This document shows positions 1 through 7,511 of a DNA stretch of 64,000 nucleotides, piece by piece (the stretch's first letter is position 1; each line of letters starts with the position of its first letter). The notes under the pieces were generated by a model that saw only the letters and a list, made by a program, of their open reading frames with translations, was not told the DNA's origin and ran no database searches. The stretch comes from Aquabacter sp. L1I39 (GTDB lineage Bacteria > Pseudomonadota > Alphaproteobacteria > Rhizobiales > Xanthobacteraceae). The stretch is from the NCBI RefSeq assembly GCF_017742835.1, contig NZ_CP072392.1:3619695-3683694 (forward strand), in the 5' to 3' direction. A program made the translations under genes and the position numbers.

Positions 1-234
1 AGCTTCCGCATTCCCGCCTCGGCGCCCGTGGGGACCTATGAGGTGGAGGTCAAGCTGTTCGGCCAGGGGCAGCTTTTGGCCAGCGCCAAGACCTCGGTGG
101 TGGTGCGCAAGTCCGGCTTCGGCCAGCAGATCGCGGCGCTGGCGGAAGATCACGGCTTCCTCTACGGCCTGTGCGTGGCCTGTGGGGCGCTCGCCATCGG
201 TTTTGGCGCGAACTTCGTCTTCCGCAAGGACTGA
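1..234 (+). CDS. Alph_Pro_TM (TIGR02186-like) membrane protein, C-terminal fragment
   Basis: The window opens inside this reading frame, which is open from base 1; only the last 77 residues are visible. The stretch reads SFRIPASAPVGTYEVEVKLF and ends in one transmembrane helix (LYGLCVACGALAIGFGANFVF) followed by the short tail RKD. This matches my memory of the C-terminus of the alphaproteobacterial 'Alph_Pro_TM' family (about 250 residues): an extracytoplasmic beta-rich part and one C-terminal anchor. Members often sit next to a TauE/SafE-type permease, which would lie outside the window. Function is unknown. The true start is upstream of the window. Confidence 0.75.
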   Translation, partial: SFRIPASAPVGTYEVEVKLFGQGQLLASAKTSVVVRKSGFGQQIAALAEDHGFLYGLCVACGALAIGFGANFVFRKD

Positions 235-835
235 GCGGTGCCGGCCTCTGCTCTCACCGTCTTGCACGCAAGTGCGCGTCCCATCTGCCTCCCGGCGGCG
301 TGTACCTTCAGCGTCGCACTGTAATATCTGTGCAACCAGCGGATGAATTTCTTCCGATATGGGCAGGCTTTTTTGACAGTGTTTCCAGTCCGGAAGCATC
401 TCTTCTGGAGATGTGAATTTGTCCCTTGCGATGAGATGCCTTTGAGGACAATGAATGCACCAGCGGAAACGCCGCAGCCTCGCAAGGACGCGGCTTCGGA
501 TGCGAGTTCCTCGGCATTCGACTTCCAGGTGCCAAGCCCTGACCGGCATCTGGTGGGGCGGGACGGTGTGTTGAATAAGCATGCCGTCCCGTGCCTCGCG
601 CTCTTCTTCTCCTTTGCGCAACTTCCCCTCTTCAACCTGCCATGGTTCGCAGGTTAGATGCGGGAGAGCCGGATCCGAACACCTTGGTTCGCCCTGCGGG
701 ACGAGGTGATCCGCCGATCCGTCTCTTGGAGCGGACAGAGGGCGTTTTCCGGCTGGGAGACCTCCGAGCCGGGCGCGCTCTGGCCACAGATGGGACCGCG
801 CGGGGATGCGGGCCGAAGGATCGAGGGGAGGGCAT
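235..835. other. 600-base intergenic stretch, no confident gene
   Basis: This gap between the first gene and the crotonase-like gene holds no ORF with convincing protein features. Bases 300-450 are visibly less GC-rich than the surroundings. The only candidate with a ribosome-binding site is the small frame listed at 451-657. I see no tRNA, hairpin terminator with a T-run, or repeat here. Confidence 0.5.
451..657 (+). CDS. Possible small protein, 68 residues
   Basis: An ATG preceded by GAGGACA opens a 68-codon frame (MNAPAETPQPRKDAASDASS at the start, then a hydrophobic tail PCLALFFSFAQLPLFNLPWF). The N-terminal half is polar and Ala/Pro/Ser-rich; the C-terminal half could be a membrane-associated helix. 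I recognise no family. The third-position GC bias is weaker than in neighbouring genes, so this may be chance. It would need conservation in relatives to be accepted. Confidence 0.25.
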   Translation: MNAPAETPQPRKDAASDASSSAFDFQVPSPDRHLVGRDGVLNKHAVPCLALFFSFAQLPLFNLPWFAG

Positions 836-1621
836 ATGGCCGCCGGAGACGTTTCCATCAGCGTGGAGGGGGGCATCGCCCGCCTGGTCCTTACCAATCC
901 CGAGCGGCGGAATGCCATTTCCAGCGCCATGTGGCGCGCACTTTCCGCCTTTGCGGCGGAAGCGGTGGGGCGCAGCGACATCCGCGTGGCGCTGCTGCGG
1001 GGGGAGGGCACGCTGGCCTTTTCCGGCGGTGCCGACATTTCCGACTTCTCCGCCGCCCGCTCGGATGCGTCCGGCGCGCAGAGCTATGACGAACTGGTGG
1101 AAAGCGCCTGCGCCGCCATCGAGGCCATTCCTTTCCCCGTGGTGGCGCTGGTGCATGGCGCCTGCGTGGGGGCGGGCGCGGCGCTCGCCGCCAGCTGCGA
1201 CCTGAGAATCGCCGCCGACAACGGCTTCTTCGCCATTCCCGCCGCCCGCCTTGGCCTTGGCTATGATCCGCGCGGCGTCGCCCGGCTGGTGCGCGCCTAT
1301 GGCGCGCAGACGGTGCGCCAGCTCTTCTATGGCGCCGAGCGGCTCGATGCCCGCCGCGCCTTTGAGCTCGGCGCCCTCGACCATATGGCGGCCCCGGACG
1401 AGGTGGATGCCCTCGCCGACCGGGTCGTCTCCCGCATCGCCGAGAATGCGCCGCTCACCTTGCGGGCCGCCAAGCTCTCCATCCGCGCCGCGACCGGCGC
1501 AGGCGGGCAGGCGGCGGCGGAGGCGCGGCGCCTGACGATCCTCGCCAATGGCAGCGCAGACTACCGGGAAGGCCGCCTCGCCTTCGCCGAGAAGCGCGCG
1601 CCCCGCTTCACCGGCGCCTGA
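836..1621 (+). CDS. Enoyl-CoA hydratase/isomerase (crotonase) family protein lacking catalytic Glu pair
   Basis: A 261-residue crotonase-superfamily protein. The ATG at 836 follows GAGGGGAGGG and gives the typical N-terminus (VSISVEGGIARLVLTNPERR). The first oxyanion-hole motif FSGGADISDF and the second segment GACVGAGAALAASCD are present. Rat crotonase carries two catalytic glutamates, in GGGCE and QPE; here the aligned positions read GAGAA and IPAA, so both are alanine. Known family members without these residues do other CoA-ester chemistry or none. The fold assignment is firm; hydratase activity is doubtful. The gene stands alone, with a tRNA gene downstream. Confidence 0.85.
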   Translation: MAAGDVSISVEGGIARLVLTNPERRNAISSAMWRALSAFAAEAVGRSDIRVALLRGEGTLAFSGGADISDFSAARSDASGAQSYDELVESACAAIEAIPFPVVALVHGACVGAGAALAASCDLRIAADNGFFAIPAARLGLGYDPRGVARLVRAYGAQTVRQLFYGAERLDARRAFELGALDHMAAPDEVDALADRVVSRIAENAPLTLRAAKLSIRAATGAGGQAAAEARRLTILANGSADYREGRLAFAEKRAPRFTGA

Positions 1622-1649
1622 GGTCCGGTCCGGGCCTTGCCAGTGGATC

Positions 1650-1669
1650 ATCACCGCCATGGCGGTGAT
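1650..1669. repeat. 20-bp perfect palindrome between crotonase-like gene and tRNA-Gln
   Basis: ATCACCGCCA is followed directly by its reverse complement TGGCGGTGAT. It lies 29 bases after the stop codon of the upstream gene and 50 bases before tRNA-Gln. There is no T-run, so it is not a classical terminator. It could be a weak transcription barrier, a protein site or chance in GC-rich DNA. Confidence 0.4.
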
Positions 1670-1718
1670 CCCCGTTGCGTTTTGACCGCGGGTGTGGATA
1701 TGGTCCGCGCCCGCGCAT

Positions 1719-1793
1719 TGGGGCGTAGCCAAGTGGTAAGGCAGGGGATTTTGATTCCCCCATTCCCAGGTTCGAATCCTGGCGCCCCAGCCA
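1719..1793 (+). tRNA. tRNA-Gln (anticodon TTG)
   Basis: The 75-base cloverleaf has a 7-bp acceptor stem (TGGGGCG with CGCCCCA), the D-arm segment AGCCAAGTGGTAAGGC, an anticodon stem GGGGA/TCCCC around loop TTTTGAT (anticodon TTG, reading CAA/CAG) and the T-loop GGTTCGAATCC. The discriminator base is G and CCA is encoded. The U1-A72 end pair and UUG anticodon fit glutamine tRNA. Confidence 0.97.
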
Positions 1794-1826
1794 CGCCCCT
1801 TCCTTCAAATCCCCGGGCAGAGACCG

Positions 1827-2759
1827 ATGCGCGAAGCTCTCGTCTTCCATAGCGAACTGGATGCCGCCGCTCCCTGGGTGGAGGCGCTCAACGCCGAGCT
1901 GCCCGACCTGGATCTGCGAGTCTCGCCGGACGTGGGCGACCCCGAGGCCGTGCGCTATGCGCTGGTGTGGAAGCCGCCGCACGGCTTCTTCGCGCCGTTC
2001 ACGAACCTCAAGCTGGTGGTCAATCTGGGCGCCGGCGTCGACGCGCTGGTGGCCCGGGACGATTTGCCGCCCGTGCCCATCACCCGCATTTCCGATCCCG
2101 ACATGTCGCGCATGATGGCCTCTTTCGTGCTGATGGCGGTGCTGCGCCATGCGCGGGACATCCCGCTGTTCGAGAAGGCGCAGCGGGAGGGGCGGTGGCA
2201 CTATGTGCAGCCCCGCCCGGCGGACGAGATTTCCGTGGGCGTGCTGGGCCTCGGCGAACTGGGCGGAACGGCGGCGGCCGAGATCGCCCGCCAGGGCTTC
2301 CGCGTCTCGGGCTGGTCGCGCACCCCCAAGGAGATCCCAGGCGTTGCCTGCGTTAGCGGGATGGAGGCGCTGCCGGCCTTTCTTCGCGCGAGCGAGATCC
2401 TGGTGGTGATGCTGCCGCTCACCCCTGCGACCCGGCACATCCTGAATGCCGAGACCCTCGCTTTGCTGCCGCGGGGCGCCAAGCTCATCAATGTGGCGCG
2501 GGGCGCCATCATCGACGAGCCGGCCCTTGTGGCGGCCCTGCGTTCGGGCGCGCTGGGCGGGGCGACGCTGGACGTGTTCGAGACCGAACCCTTGCCGGCC
2601 CAAAGCCCGCTCTGGGGCATGGAGAATGTGCTGATCACGCCGCACCTGGCCTCCACCGCCATCCCGAAATCGGCGGCGGCGCAGATCGCGGCCAATATCC
2701 GCCGCATCCAGGCGGGGGAAAGCGTGGCCAATCCGGTGGATCCCCAGCGGGGCTATTGA
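1827..2759 (+). CDS. ghrA: Glyoxylate/hydroxypyruvate reductase A-type 2-hydroxyacid dehydrogenase
   Basis: A 310-residue D-isomer-specific 2-hydroxyacid dehydrogenase. It reduces 2-oxo acids, probably glyoxylate or hydroxypyruvate, with NAD(P)H in the cytoplasm. The Rossmann motif VLGLGELGGTAAAEIA lies near residue 137, the segment following it (SRTP) suggests NADP preference, NVARGAIIDE holds the conserved Arg region, and TPHLAST supplies the catalytic His near residue 277. Length and the tail 'VDPQRGY' match GhrA-type enzymes. It begins 33 bases after tRNA-Gln. Exact substrate is inferred from family only. Confidence 0.88.
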   Translation: MREALVFHSELDAAAPWVEALNAELPDLDLRVSPDVGDPEAVRYALVWKPPHGFFAPFTNLKLVVNLGAGVDALVARDDLPPVPITRISDPDMSRMMASFVLMAVLRHARDIPLFEKAQREGRWHYVQPRPADEISVGVLGLGELGGTAAAEIARQGFRVSGWSRTPKEIPGVACVSGMEALPAFLRASEILVVMLPLTPATRHILNAETLALLPRGAKLINVARGAIIDEPALVAALRSGALGGATLDVFETEPLPAQSPLWGMENVLITPHLASTAIPKSAAAQIAANIRRIQAGESVANPVDPQRGY

Positions 2760-2841
2760 GCGCGCGGATATTGAGAGCCGGCGCCACAAGTCCGCCAAAC
2801 CTTGCGTGCACCTTACGCAGGTGCATGTGAGAATGAGAGAG

Positions 2842-3120
2842 ATGAATAGCTTCCTGACCACCTTGCGCGCCGCCGGACTGATCGTGGCGGGCGGCGTCGC
2901 TGCGGCGATCCTCTTCGCCCTCCTCGGCTCCCTCCTTGTGGCTGCCGGGATCGTGCTGGCCGTGGCCGTCGTGGCGGGCGGCCTGCATTTCCTGATCTTC
3001 GGGCGCGGCAAGATGAAGGTCCATGTGGAACGCTACCAGGCCTCGCCCGGGGGCTACGAGATGATCGACATCACCCCACCCCGCCCGCCGCGCCGCCCGC
3101 GCAACGGCGAGGCCGCCTGA
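2842..3120 (+). CDS. Small membrane protein of unknown function
   Basis: A 92-residue protein beginning MNSFLTTLRAAGLIVAG. One long or two short hydrophobic helices cover residues 9-50, followed by a basic segment (FGRGKMKVHVERY) and a Pro/Arg-rich tail. I chose the ATG at 2842, which follows GAGAGAG; ATG 2833 or GTG 2806 are alternatives. A predicted anchor and a short cytoplasmic tail are all that can be said. It follows ghrA by about 80 bases and may be co-transcribed. No family recognised. Confidence 0.65.
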   Translation: MNSFLTTLRAAGLIVAGGVAAAILFALLGSLLVAAGIVLAVAVVAGGLHFLIFGRGKMKVHVERYQASPGGYEMIDITPPRPPRRPRNGEAA

Positions 3121-3251
3121 CCCCGTTTCCGCGAGTGGGGCACCCCGTTCGCGGCGTGCCCTTTATGCCTTTGACAAAAAGGGCGGATTCACCGGGCCGG
3201 CGGGATGGCATGGCGATCCCGCGGGCTCGGATCCGGCTTTAGAGCATGCGC

Positions 3252-3278
3252 CGATCAGATGGCATCGCCATCTGATCG
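3252..3278. repeat. Intergenic inverted repeat, 12-bp arms
   Basis: CGATCAGATGGC, three bases (ATC), then the exact reverse complement GCCATCTGATCG. The arms share the core ATCAGAT with the second inverted repeat 40 bases on (3318-3344), so the two look like parts of one dispersed palindromic intergenic element, a type common in alphaproteobacterial chromosomes. No T-run follows. Confidence 0.7.
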
Positions 3279-3314
3279 CATCACGCATTCTCTATCAATG
3301 GGTTAGAGGGCGAT

Positions 3315-3938
3315 TTACCCATCAGATTGATTCAATCTGATGGGATCTCGCTTTAGCGCATTGAGAAGCTGCGCCAGCCCGTTTGCCCGGCGCAGCCTGC
3401 CCGCGCGGGCCCCGGGCGCGCGGCCCGGCAGATGCACGAAAACGACCGGCACCCGCGCCTCCGCCAGCACCGAGAGCGCGGTGAAATAGGCCCCATTGCA
3501 CAGATAGCGCCCCGCATCCCGCGAGGGCGCCGCCTTCAGCCCCGCCTGCCGCAGCTTATGGACGAGATGCGGGACGCACGCGCGCGTGACGCGCACGTCC
3601 GGGCCCCCGGGCTGCACGGCGCGCTGCGGCGCGTGGCGGCGGGCGGCGTCGGGAAAGGCGCTTGCCACATTCACCGCCCGCATCTCCACATTCACCACCC
3701 GGCGGCGGGCGGCGACGCCCAGCAGCAGCACCGCGTCCGGCCGCACAGACCGGAGCGTGTCCGCGAGGTGGGGCAGGGCGTCCCACCGGGTCGGGAGGAT
3801 CTCAACGTGCCGGTGCAACGCGCCCAATAAGGGCCGTCGCAGCCGCGCGAGGTCGCGGGCGGCCGTCTCGGACGGATTGCGCGGCACCCCGGGAAACGGG
3901 CCGAAGCCGCAGATGAGGATGGTGCCGGCCGCGCCCAT
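3315..3938 (-). CDS. Pyroglutamyl-peptidase I (C15) family protein
   Basis: A 207-residue protein of the C15 cysteine peptidase family, which removes N-terminal pyroglutamate from peptides. The N-terminal signature ILICGFGPFPGVPRNPSE is present. The catalytic triad can be placed: Glu in VNVEMRAVN, Cys in YLCNGAYFTAL and His in VVFVHLPG. The start ATG lies one base after the meaB stop codon, so translation is probably coupled. The last residues (RLNQSDG) are encoded by an inverted repeat, and the protein may have acquired a non-native tail. Peptidase activity is likely but the physiological substrate is unknown. Confidence 0.8.
   Translation of the reverse strand: MGAAGTILICGFGPFPGVPRNPSETAARDLARLRRPLLGALHRHVEILPTRWDALPHLADTLRSVRPDAVLLLGVAARRRVVNVEMRAVNVASAFPDAARRHAPQRAVQPGGPDVRVTRACVPHLVHKLRQAGLKAAPSRDAGRYLCNGAYFTALSVLAEARVPVVFVHLPGRAPGARAGRLRRANGLAQLLNALKRDPIRLNQSDG
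3318..3344. repeat. Inverted repeat, 13-bp arms, overlapping a gene 3' end
   Basis: CCCATCAGATTGA, one base, then the exact reverse complement TCAATCTGATGGG. It begins immediately after the stop codon (3315-3317) of the minus-strand peptidase-like gene and so encodes that protein's last nine residues. Together with 3252-3278 it looks like a palindromic intergenic element that has replaced or extended the original gene end. Confidence 0.75.
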
Positions 3939-3939
3939 C

Positions 3940-4926
3940 CTAAAGGCCGATCAAGGTGGCGATCTCGTTGGCGGCCAGGGTTGGGGCCAGCGTCCCCTCC
4001 GCCACCTCCCGCTCCAAGGCGGGCAGGCGCGCCTTGATGGCGGGGTCGGAGGCAACGCGGGCGGCGAGGCGCTCCTGGAGTAGCGTCCACATCCAGCGCA
4101 CCTGCTGTGCCCGGCGGGTGGCGGCGAAGGTGCCGGCGGCCTCGCATTTGGCGCGGTGGAGCAGCACCTGCTCCCATACTTGCGGGATGCCGTCGCCCGT
4201 GAGGCCGGAATAGGTGAGCACGGGCGGCGACCAATGGGCCTGGCGTGAGCCCAGGAGGTGCAAGGCGGCGCGATATTCCCCCGCCGCCGCGCGGGCGCGG
4301 GTCACATTGTCCCCGTCCGCCTTGTTGACGGCGACGATGTCGGCGAGTTCCAGCACGCCCTTCTTGATGCCCTGCAATTCATCGCCGGCACCCGGCAGCA
4401 TCAGCACCAGGAAGGTGTCGGTGAGATCGGCCACCGCCGTCTCCGATTGGCCCACCCCCACCGTCTCAACCAGAACCACGTCGAAGCCGGCGGCTTCGCA
4501 CAGCAGCATGGTCTCGCGCGTCTTGGCGGCGATGCCGCCCAGCGTGCCACCGGAGGGGGAGGGGCGCACGAAGGCGGCGGGGTCCACCGAGAGGCGGGAC
4601 ATGCGCGTCTTGTCGCCCAGGATCGAGCCGCCGGTGCGGGTGGAGGAGGGGTCCACCGCCAGCACCGCCACCTTGTGGCCCTGGCCGGTGAGATAGGTGC
4701 CGAGCGCATCGATGGTGGTGGATTTGCCCACCCCCGGCACGCCGGTGATGCCCACCCGATAGGCCTTGCCCGTGCGGGGCAGCAGGGATTGCAGCAGCGC
4801 CTGTGCCCGCGCGCGATGATCGGCCCGCCGGGACTCGATCAGCGTGATGGCCCGCGCCAGCGCGGCGCGCTCGCCCCGCGCCACGCGCTCGGCCAGGACG
4901 GCATCGTCTTCGTGCGGACGTGTCAT
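3940..4926 (-). CDS. meaB: Methylmalonyl-CoA mutase-associated GTPase MeaB (ArgK family)
   Basis: A 328-residue P-loop GTPase of the MeaB/ArgK G3E family, a chaperone that guards and reloads the adenosylcobalamin of methylmalonyl-CoA mutase. Visible motifs are the Walker [10 protein letters not shown], the family segment [22 protein letters not shown], the switch region [10 protein letters not shown] and the guanine-specificity motif NKAD. I prefer the ATG at 4926 (MTRPHEDD), preceded by GGGGATGAC; an in-frame start 15 codons upstream is possible. No mutase gene is in the window. It heads a two-gene unit with the pyroglutamyl-peptidase-like gene. Confidence 0.93.
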   Translation of the reverse strand: MTRPHEDDAVLAERVARGERAALARAITLIESRRADHRARAQALLQSLLPRTGKAYRVGITGVPGVGKSTTIDALGTYLTGQGHKVAVLAVDPSSTRTGGSILGDKTRMSRLSVDPAAFVRPSPSGGTLGGIAAKTRETMLLCEAAGFDVVLVETVGVGQSETAVADLTDTFLVLMLPGAGDELQGIKKGVLELADIVAVNKADGDNVTRARAAAGEYRAALHLLGSRQAHWSPPVLTYSGLTGDGIPQVWEQVLLHRAKCEAAGTFAATRRAQQVRWMWTLLQERLAARVASDPAIKARLPALEREVAEGTLAPTLAANEIATLIGL

Positions 4927-5027
4927 GTCATCCCCGTCGCCTCCCGCGCGCCGGCGCGGAATCGGTGCCATGCAGCATGGCGCGTTCGGGAGACGCGCTC
5001 AACGGGCCGTGATTGCGGCGCGGCGCG

Positions 5028-5052
5028 GGAACCCGAGCGCAGCCGGTGCGTT
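5028..5052 (+). promoter_or_regulatory. EcfG (general stress sigma factor) promoter for csbD gene
   Basis: GGAAC at 5028-5032 and CGTT at 5049-5052 are separated by exactly 16 bases, a full match to the alphaproteobacterial EcfG consensus GGAAC-N16/17-CGTT. The -10 element lies 40 bases before the csbD start codon. CsbD-type proteins are well-known general stress targets in Hyphomicrobiales, so site and gene agree. Confidence 0.8.
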
Positions 5053-5091
5053 AAAGCAGCATAGTTTCATTGCTCAAAGGGAGTAAGCAGC

Positions 5092-5298
5092 ATGAATTGG
5101 GATCGCATCGAAGGCAACTGGAAGCAGTTCTCCGGCAGCGTGAAGACTCAGTGGGGCAAGCTGACCGATGACGATATGGCGCAGATCAATGGCAATCGCG
5201 AGAAGCTCGAAGGAAAGCTTCAGGAGCGCTATGGCCTGGCCAAGGATCAGGTGAAGGAGCAGGTGGACACCTGGTCGCGCGGCGTCGACCGTATGTGA
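5092..5298 (+). CDS. CsbD family stress-response protein
   Basis: A 68-residue hydrophilic protein starting MNWDRIEGNWKQFSGSVK, the hallmark of the CsbD family, with the repeated helical pattern KLEGKLQERYGLAKDQVKEQ. CsbD proteins accumulate under general stress in many bacteria; the biochemical role is unknown. The start is preceded by GGGAGTAAGCAGC. A perfect EcfG-type promoter lies upstream (5028-5052), so induction by the PhyR-EcfG stress pathway is expected. Monocistronic by position. Confidence 0.92.
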   Translation: MNWDRIEGNWKQFSGSVKTQWGKLTDDDMAQINGNREKLEGKLQERYGLAKDQVKEQVDTWSRGVDRM

Positions 5299-5481
5299 GA
5301 CCAGCGGCGCCGGGAAGTCAGCGAGCTTGCCCGCGCCTGGCGTTATCTGCGGTCGGGGGCCACGGCCTATCAGGCGCGCCCGCCACCTAAACGAGACTGA
5401 GCGGGCCCTGCGCCCTTTCCCCCGCTCCTGGGACAGGAGGAGGCGGCGTGCCGACACCGGCGCGCGCCTCCTGCCGCTCCG

Positions 5482-5514
5482 AAAGGCGCCCCGTCAAATG
5501 GCGGGGCGCCTTTT
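5482..5514. terminator. Hairpin terminator between csbD and folK
   Basis: AAAGGCGCCCCG pairs with CGGGGCGCCTTT around an eight-base loop, followed by TTTT on the plus strand and preceded by AAA (TTT on the minus strand). It lies one base beyond the folK stop codon, so it can end folP-folK transcription from the minus strand and readthrough from csbD on the plus strand. Confidence 0.8.
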
Positions 5515-5515
5515 G

Positions 5516-6007
5516 TCATTGGTGCCCGCACACGCGCACAATGCCAGAGGGGTCGAGGCGGGCGAGGGCATCCCTCACCTTCACGCCCTCGACCGTGAAA
5601 TCGGGCGCGATCTCCGCCAGGGGCACCAGCGCAAAGGCCCGCTCCATAAGGCGCGGATGGGGCAGGTGCAGATCCGGCGCGGCATGCCGCTCGCGGCCGA
5701 AGGCGAGGATGTCGATGTCGATGGGGCGCGGCCCGTAGCGGGTCTCACGGCTGCGGTCCCGTCCCAGCATGCGCTCCACCCGCAAGGCGACATGCAGCAG
5801 AGCGCGCGCGTCCACCGGGGACGCCACCTCGATCACCTGGTTGAGATAGTCATCCTGCGGCACCGGCCCCCAGGGTGGGGTGCGATAGAGGCTGGATTGG
5901 CGCAGCACCGTCAGCCCCGACCGCGCCAGCAGGCCACGGGCGAGCGCGAGGGTGCCCCGCGCATCGCCCATATTGGCGCCAAGGCAGAGAAAGGCGCGAC
6001 TGGTCAT
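5516..6007 (-). CDS. folK: 2-amino-4-hydroxy-6-hydroxymethyldihydropteridine diphosphokinase
   Basis: A 163-residue HPPK that pyrophosphorylates 6-hydroxymethyl-7,8-dihydropterin with ATP, the step before dihydropteroate synthase in folate synthesis. The N-terminus (FLCLGANMGD), the segment YRTPPWGPVPQDDYLNQV, the metal-binding core YGPRPIDIDIL and the closing motif LPHPRLMERAFALVPL are all present. Its ATG overlaps the folP stop codon by four bases (ATGA), so the two are translationally coupled. A hairpin terminator follows directly. Confidence 0.96.
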   Translation of the reverse strand: MTSRAFLCLGANMGDARGTLALARGLLARSGLTVLRQSSLYRTPPWGPVPQDDYLNQVIEVASPVDARALLHVALRVERMLGRDRSRETRYGPRPIDIDILAFGRERHAAPDLHLPHPRLMERAFALVPLAEIAPDFTVEGVKVRDALARLDPSGIVRVCGHQ

Positions 6008-6855
6008 CGGGCGGCGCGGATGGCTTCGCTGACCCGGGCCGCCTGCACATGTTCAGCTACGTCATGCACCCGGATGATCTCCACACCTTCCATGATGCCG
6101 ATGACGTTGGAAGCGATGGTGCCGGGCACCCGCTCGGCAGGGATGGTGTCGATCACCTTTCCAATCAAGGACTTGCGGGACGTGCCGAGCAGCAGGGGCA
6201 AGCCCAGCACGCGCAATTCGCCAAGCCGTGCGATGGCGGAGAGATTCTGCTCGAACGTCTTGCCGAAGCCGATGCCGGGATCGAGCACGATGCGATCGCG
6301 CGGGACGCCGGCCTTTTCCGCCCGCTCCAGCGCCCGCGCGAAAAAGCCGAGCATGTCGGCGATCACATCCACCGCCGGGTCGACGCTTTCTCGATTGTGC
6401 ATGACGATCGCCGCCGCGCCCGTCTCCGCTACCACGGCGGCCATGTCCGGATCGCGGGAGAAGCCCCAGACATCGTTGATGATGACGGCGCCCGCCGCCA
6501 CGGCCTTGCGGGCCACCTCCGCTTTCCAGGTGTCGATGGAGACGGGCAGGGCGCTTTCGGCCGTGAGCGCCGCAAGCACGGGGGCGACGCGCGCCCATTC
6601 CTCATCCGCCGGCACCGGCGTGTGGCCGGGACGCGTGGATTCGCCGCCCACATCCAGAATGTCCGCGCCTTCGGCGGCCAGCCGCCGGGCATTGGCTAGC
6701 GCATCGTCGGGAGCGGCATTCTTGCCGCCATCGGAGAAGGAATCGGGGGTGATGTTGAGGATGCCCATCACCAGGGTGCGGGGCCCAAGGGTCAGTGTGC
6801 GGTCGCAGGCGGGAAGGGTGCGGGCGGGCGGCGTGACGAAAACGGGAGAGGACAT
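6004..6855 (-). CDS. folP: Dihydropteroate synthase
   Basis: A DHPS of about 283 residues that joins p-aminobenzoate to hydroxymethyldihydropterin diphosphate. Key signatures are VMGILNITPDSFSDGG near the N-terminus, DILDVGGESTRPG, and VLDPGIGFGKT. I chose the ATG at 6855 (MSSPVFVTPP); the frame remains open to a GTG at 6906, and neither has a strong ribosome-binding site, so the first residues are uncertain. It overlaps folK by four bases. Family and role are certain; it is the sulfonamide target enzyme. Confidence 0.95.
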   Translation of the reverse strand: MSSPVFVTPPARTLPACDRTLTLGPRTLVMGILNITPDSFSDGGKNAAPDDALANARRLAAEGADILDVGGESTRPGHTPVPADEEWARVAPVLAALTAESALPVSIDTWKAEVARKAVAAGAVIINDVWGFSRDPDMAAVVAETGAAAIVMHNRESVDPAVDVIADMLGFFARALERAEKAGVPRDRIVLDPGIGFGKTFEQNLSAIARLGELRVLGLPLLLGTSRKSLIGKVIDTIPAERVPGTIASNVIGIMEGVEIIRVHDVAEHVQAARVSEAIRAAR

Positions 6856-6975
6856 GAAGGCGCGGCCTGTTGAGGGCGAGGATCGCCCCCTACCATAAAG
6901 GGCCACGCACGGTCAGGCACGCGGGCAATTGGGCGGAGCCCGTGATGCCGTGCCGAGGCACCGGGGAGCCTGCGC

Positions 6976-7356
6976 TCAGGCCACCTGCCGCAGGCCCGGA
7001 ATGGCGGTCACAATGCGGTTGACGGCCTCATCTCCCGCCCGCTCGCGGGCGAAGGCGACCACTTCATGGGTGGCCTGCTGCACCTGGGCCATGGTCATGC
7101 CGGCGGACATCATGCGGTCGGCCACCTGCATGAGGCGCGCCATGCCGCCGAAATGCCGGGTGGAGAGGGGAACGTTCGATTCTCGCGAGCAGCGCGACAA
7201 CACGTCCGACAGGCCGGGCACAGCCGCCGCCAGGTCTTCCATGGCGCCGGCGGGCGCCTCGCTGGACAGGAATTCGATGACCACGTCCACCGCCCGGCGC
7301 GCGGCGACATCGGAGAGGCCCACCTTCTCCTTCAGCCGGGTGACCAACTCTTCCAT
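6976..7356 (-). CDS. Helical hypothetical protein (DUF2267/DUF2780-like)
   Basis: A 126-residue soluble all-helical protein. The start has GAGAGGTGCACG before the ATG. The pattern 'V-G-L-(x)-A-x-x-A-V-x-x-V-I-E-F-L ... AIPGLRQ' and two copies of a PGL turn ([16 protein letters not shown]) resemble the DUF2267/DUF2780 group of small bacterial proteins with duplicated helical units; this match is from memory. No catalytic residues or signal peptide are visible. It is divergent from the HerA-like gene and shares the short intergenic region with it. Confidence 0.7.
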   Translation of the reverse strand: MEELVTRLKEKVGLSDVAARRAVDVVIEFLSSEAPAGAMEDLAAAVPGLSDVLSRCSRESNVPLSTRHFGGMARLMQVADRMMSAGMTMAQVQQATHEVVAFARERAGDEAVNRIVTAIPGLRQVA

Positions 7357-7511
7357 CGTGCACCTCTCGCTGGTTCCCCGCGCGGTCGATCTTGGCCGCG
7401 CCGCACTCTACACGCAAGACCATGACGCCCTGGCGTAAGCCCCGGGCCTTGTGCGGGGCTGCGGGCGAGGGCCAAATGGACCATGGCAAAGCGGCGAGAG
7501 GGAGACGCACC

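Noticed and set aside
5327..6898. Long plus-strand open frame opposite folK and folP
   Set aside because: Antisense shadow of two certain genes; no start signal and low-complexity translation.
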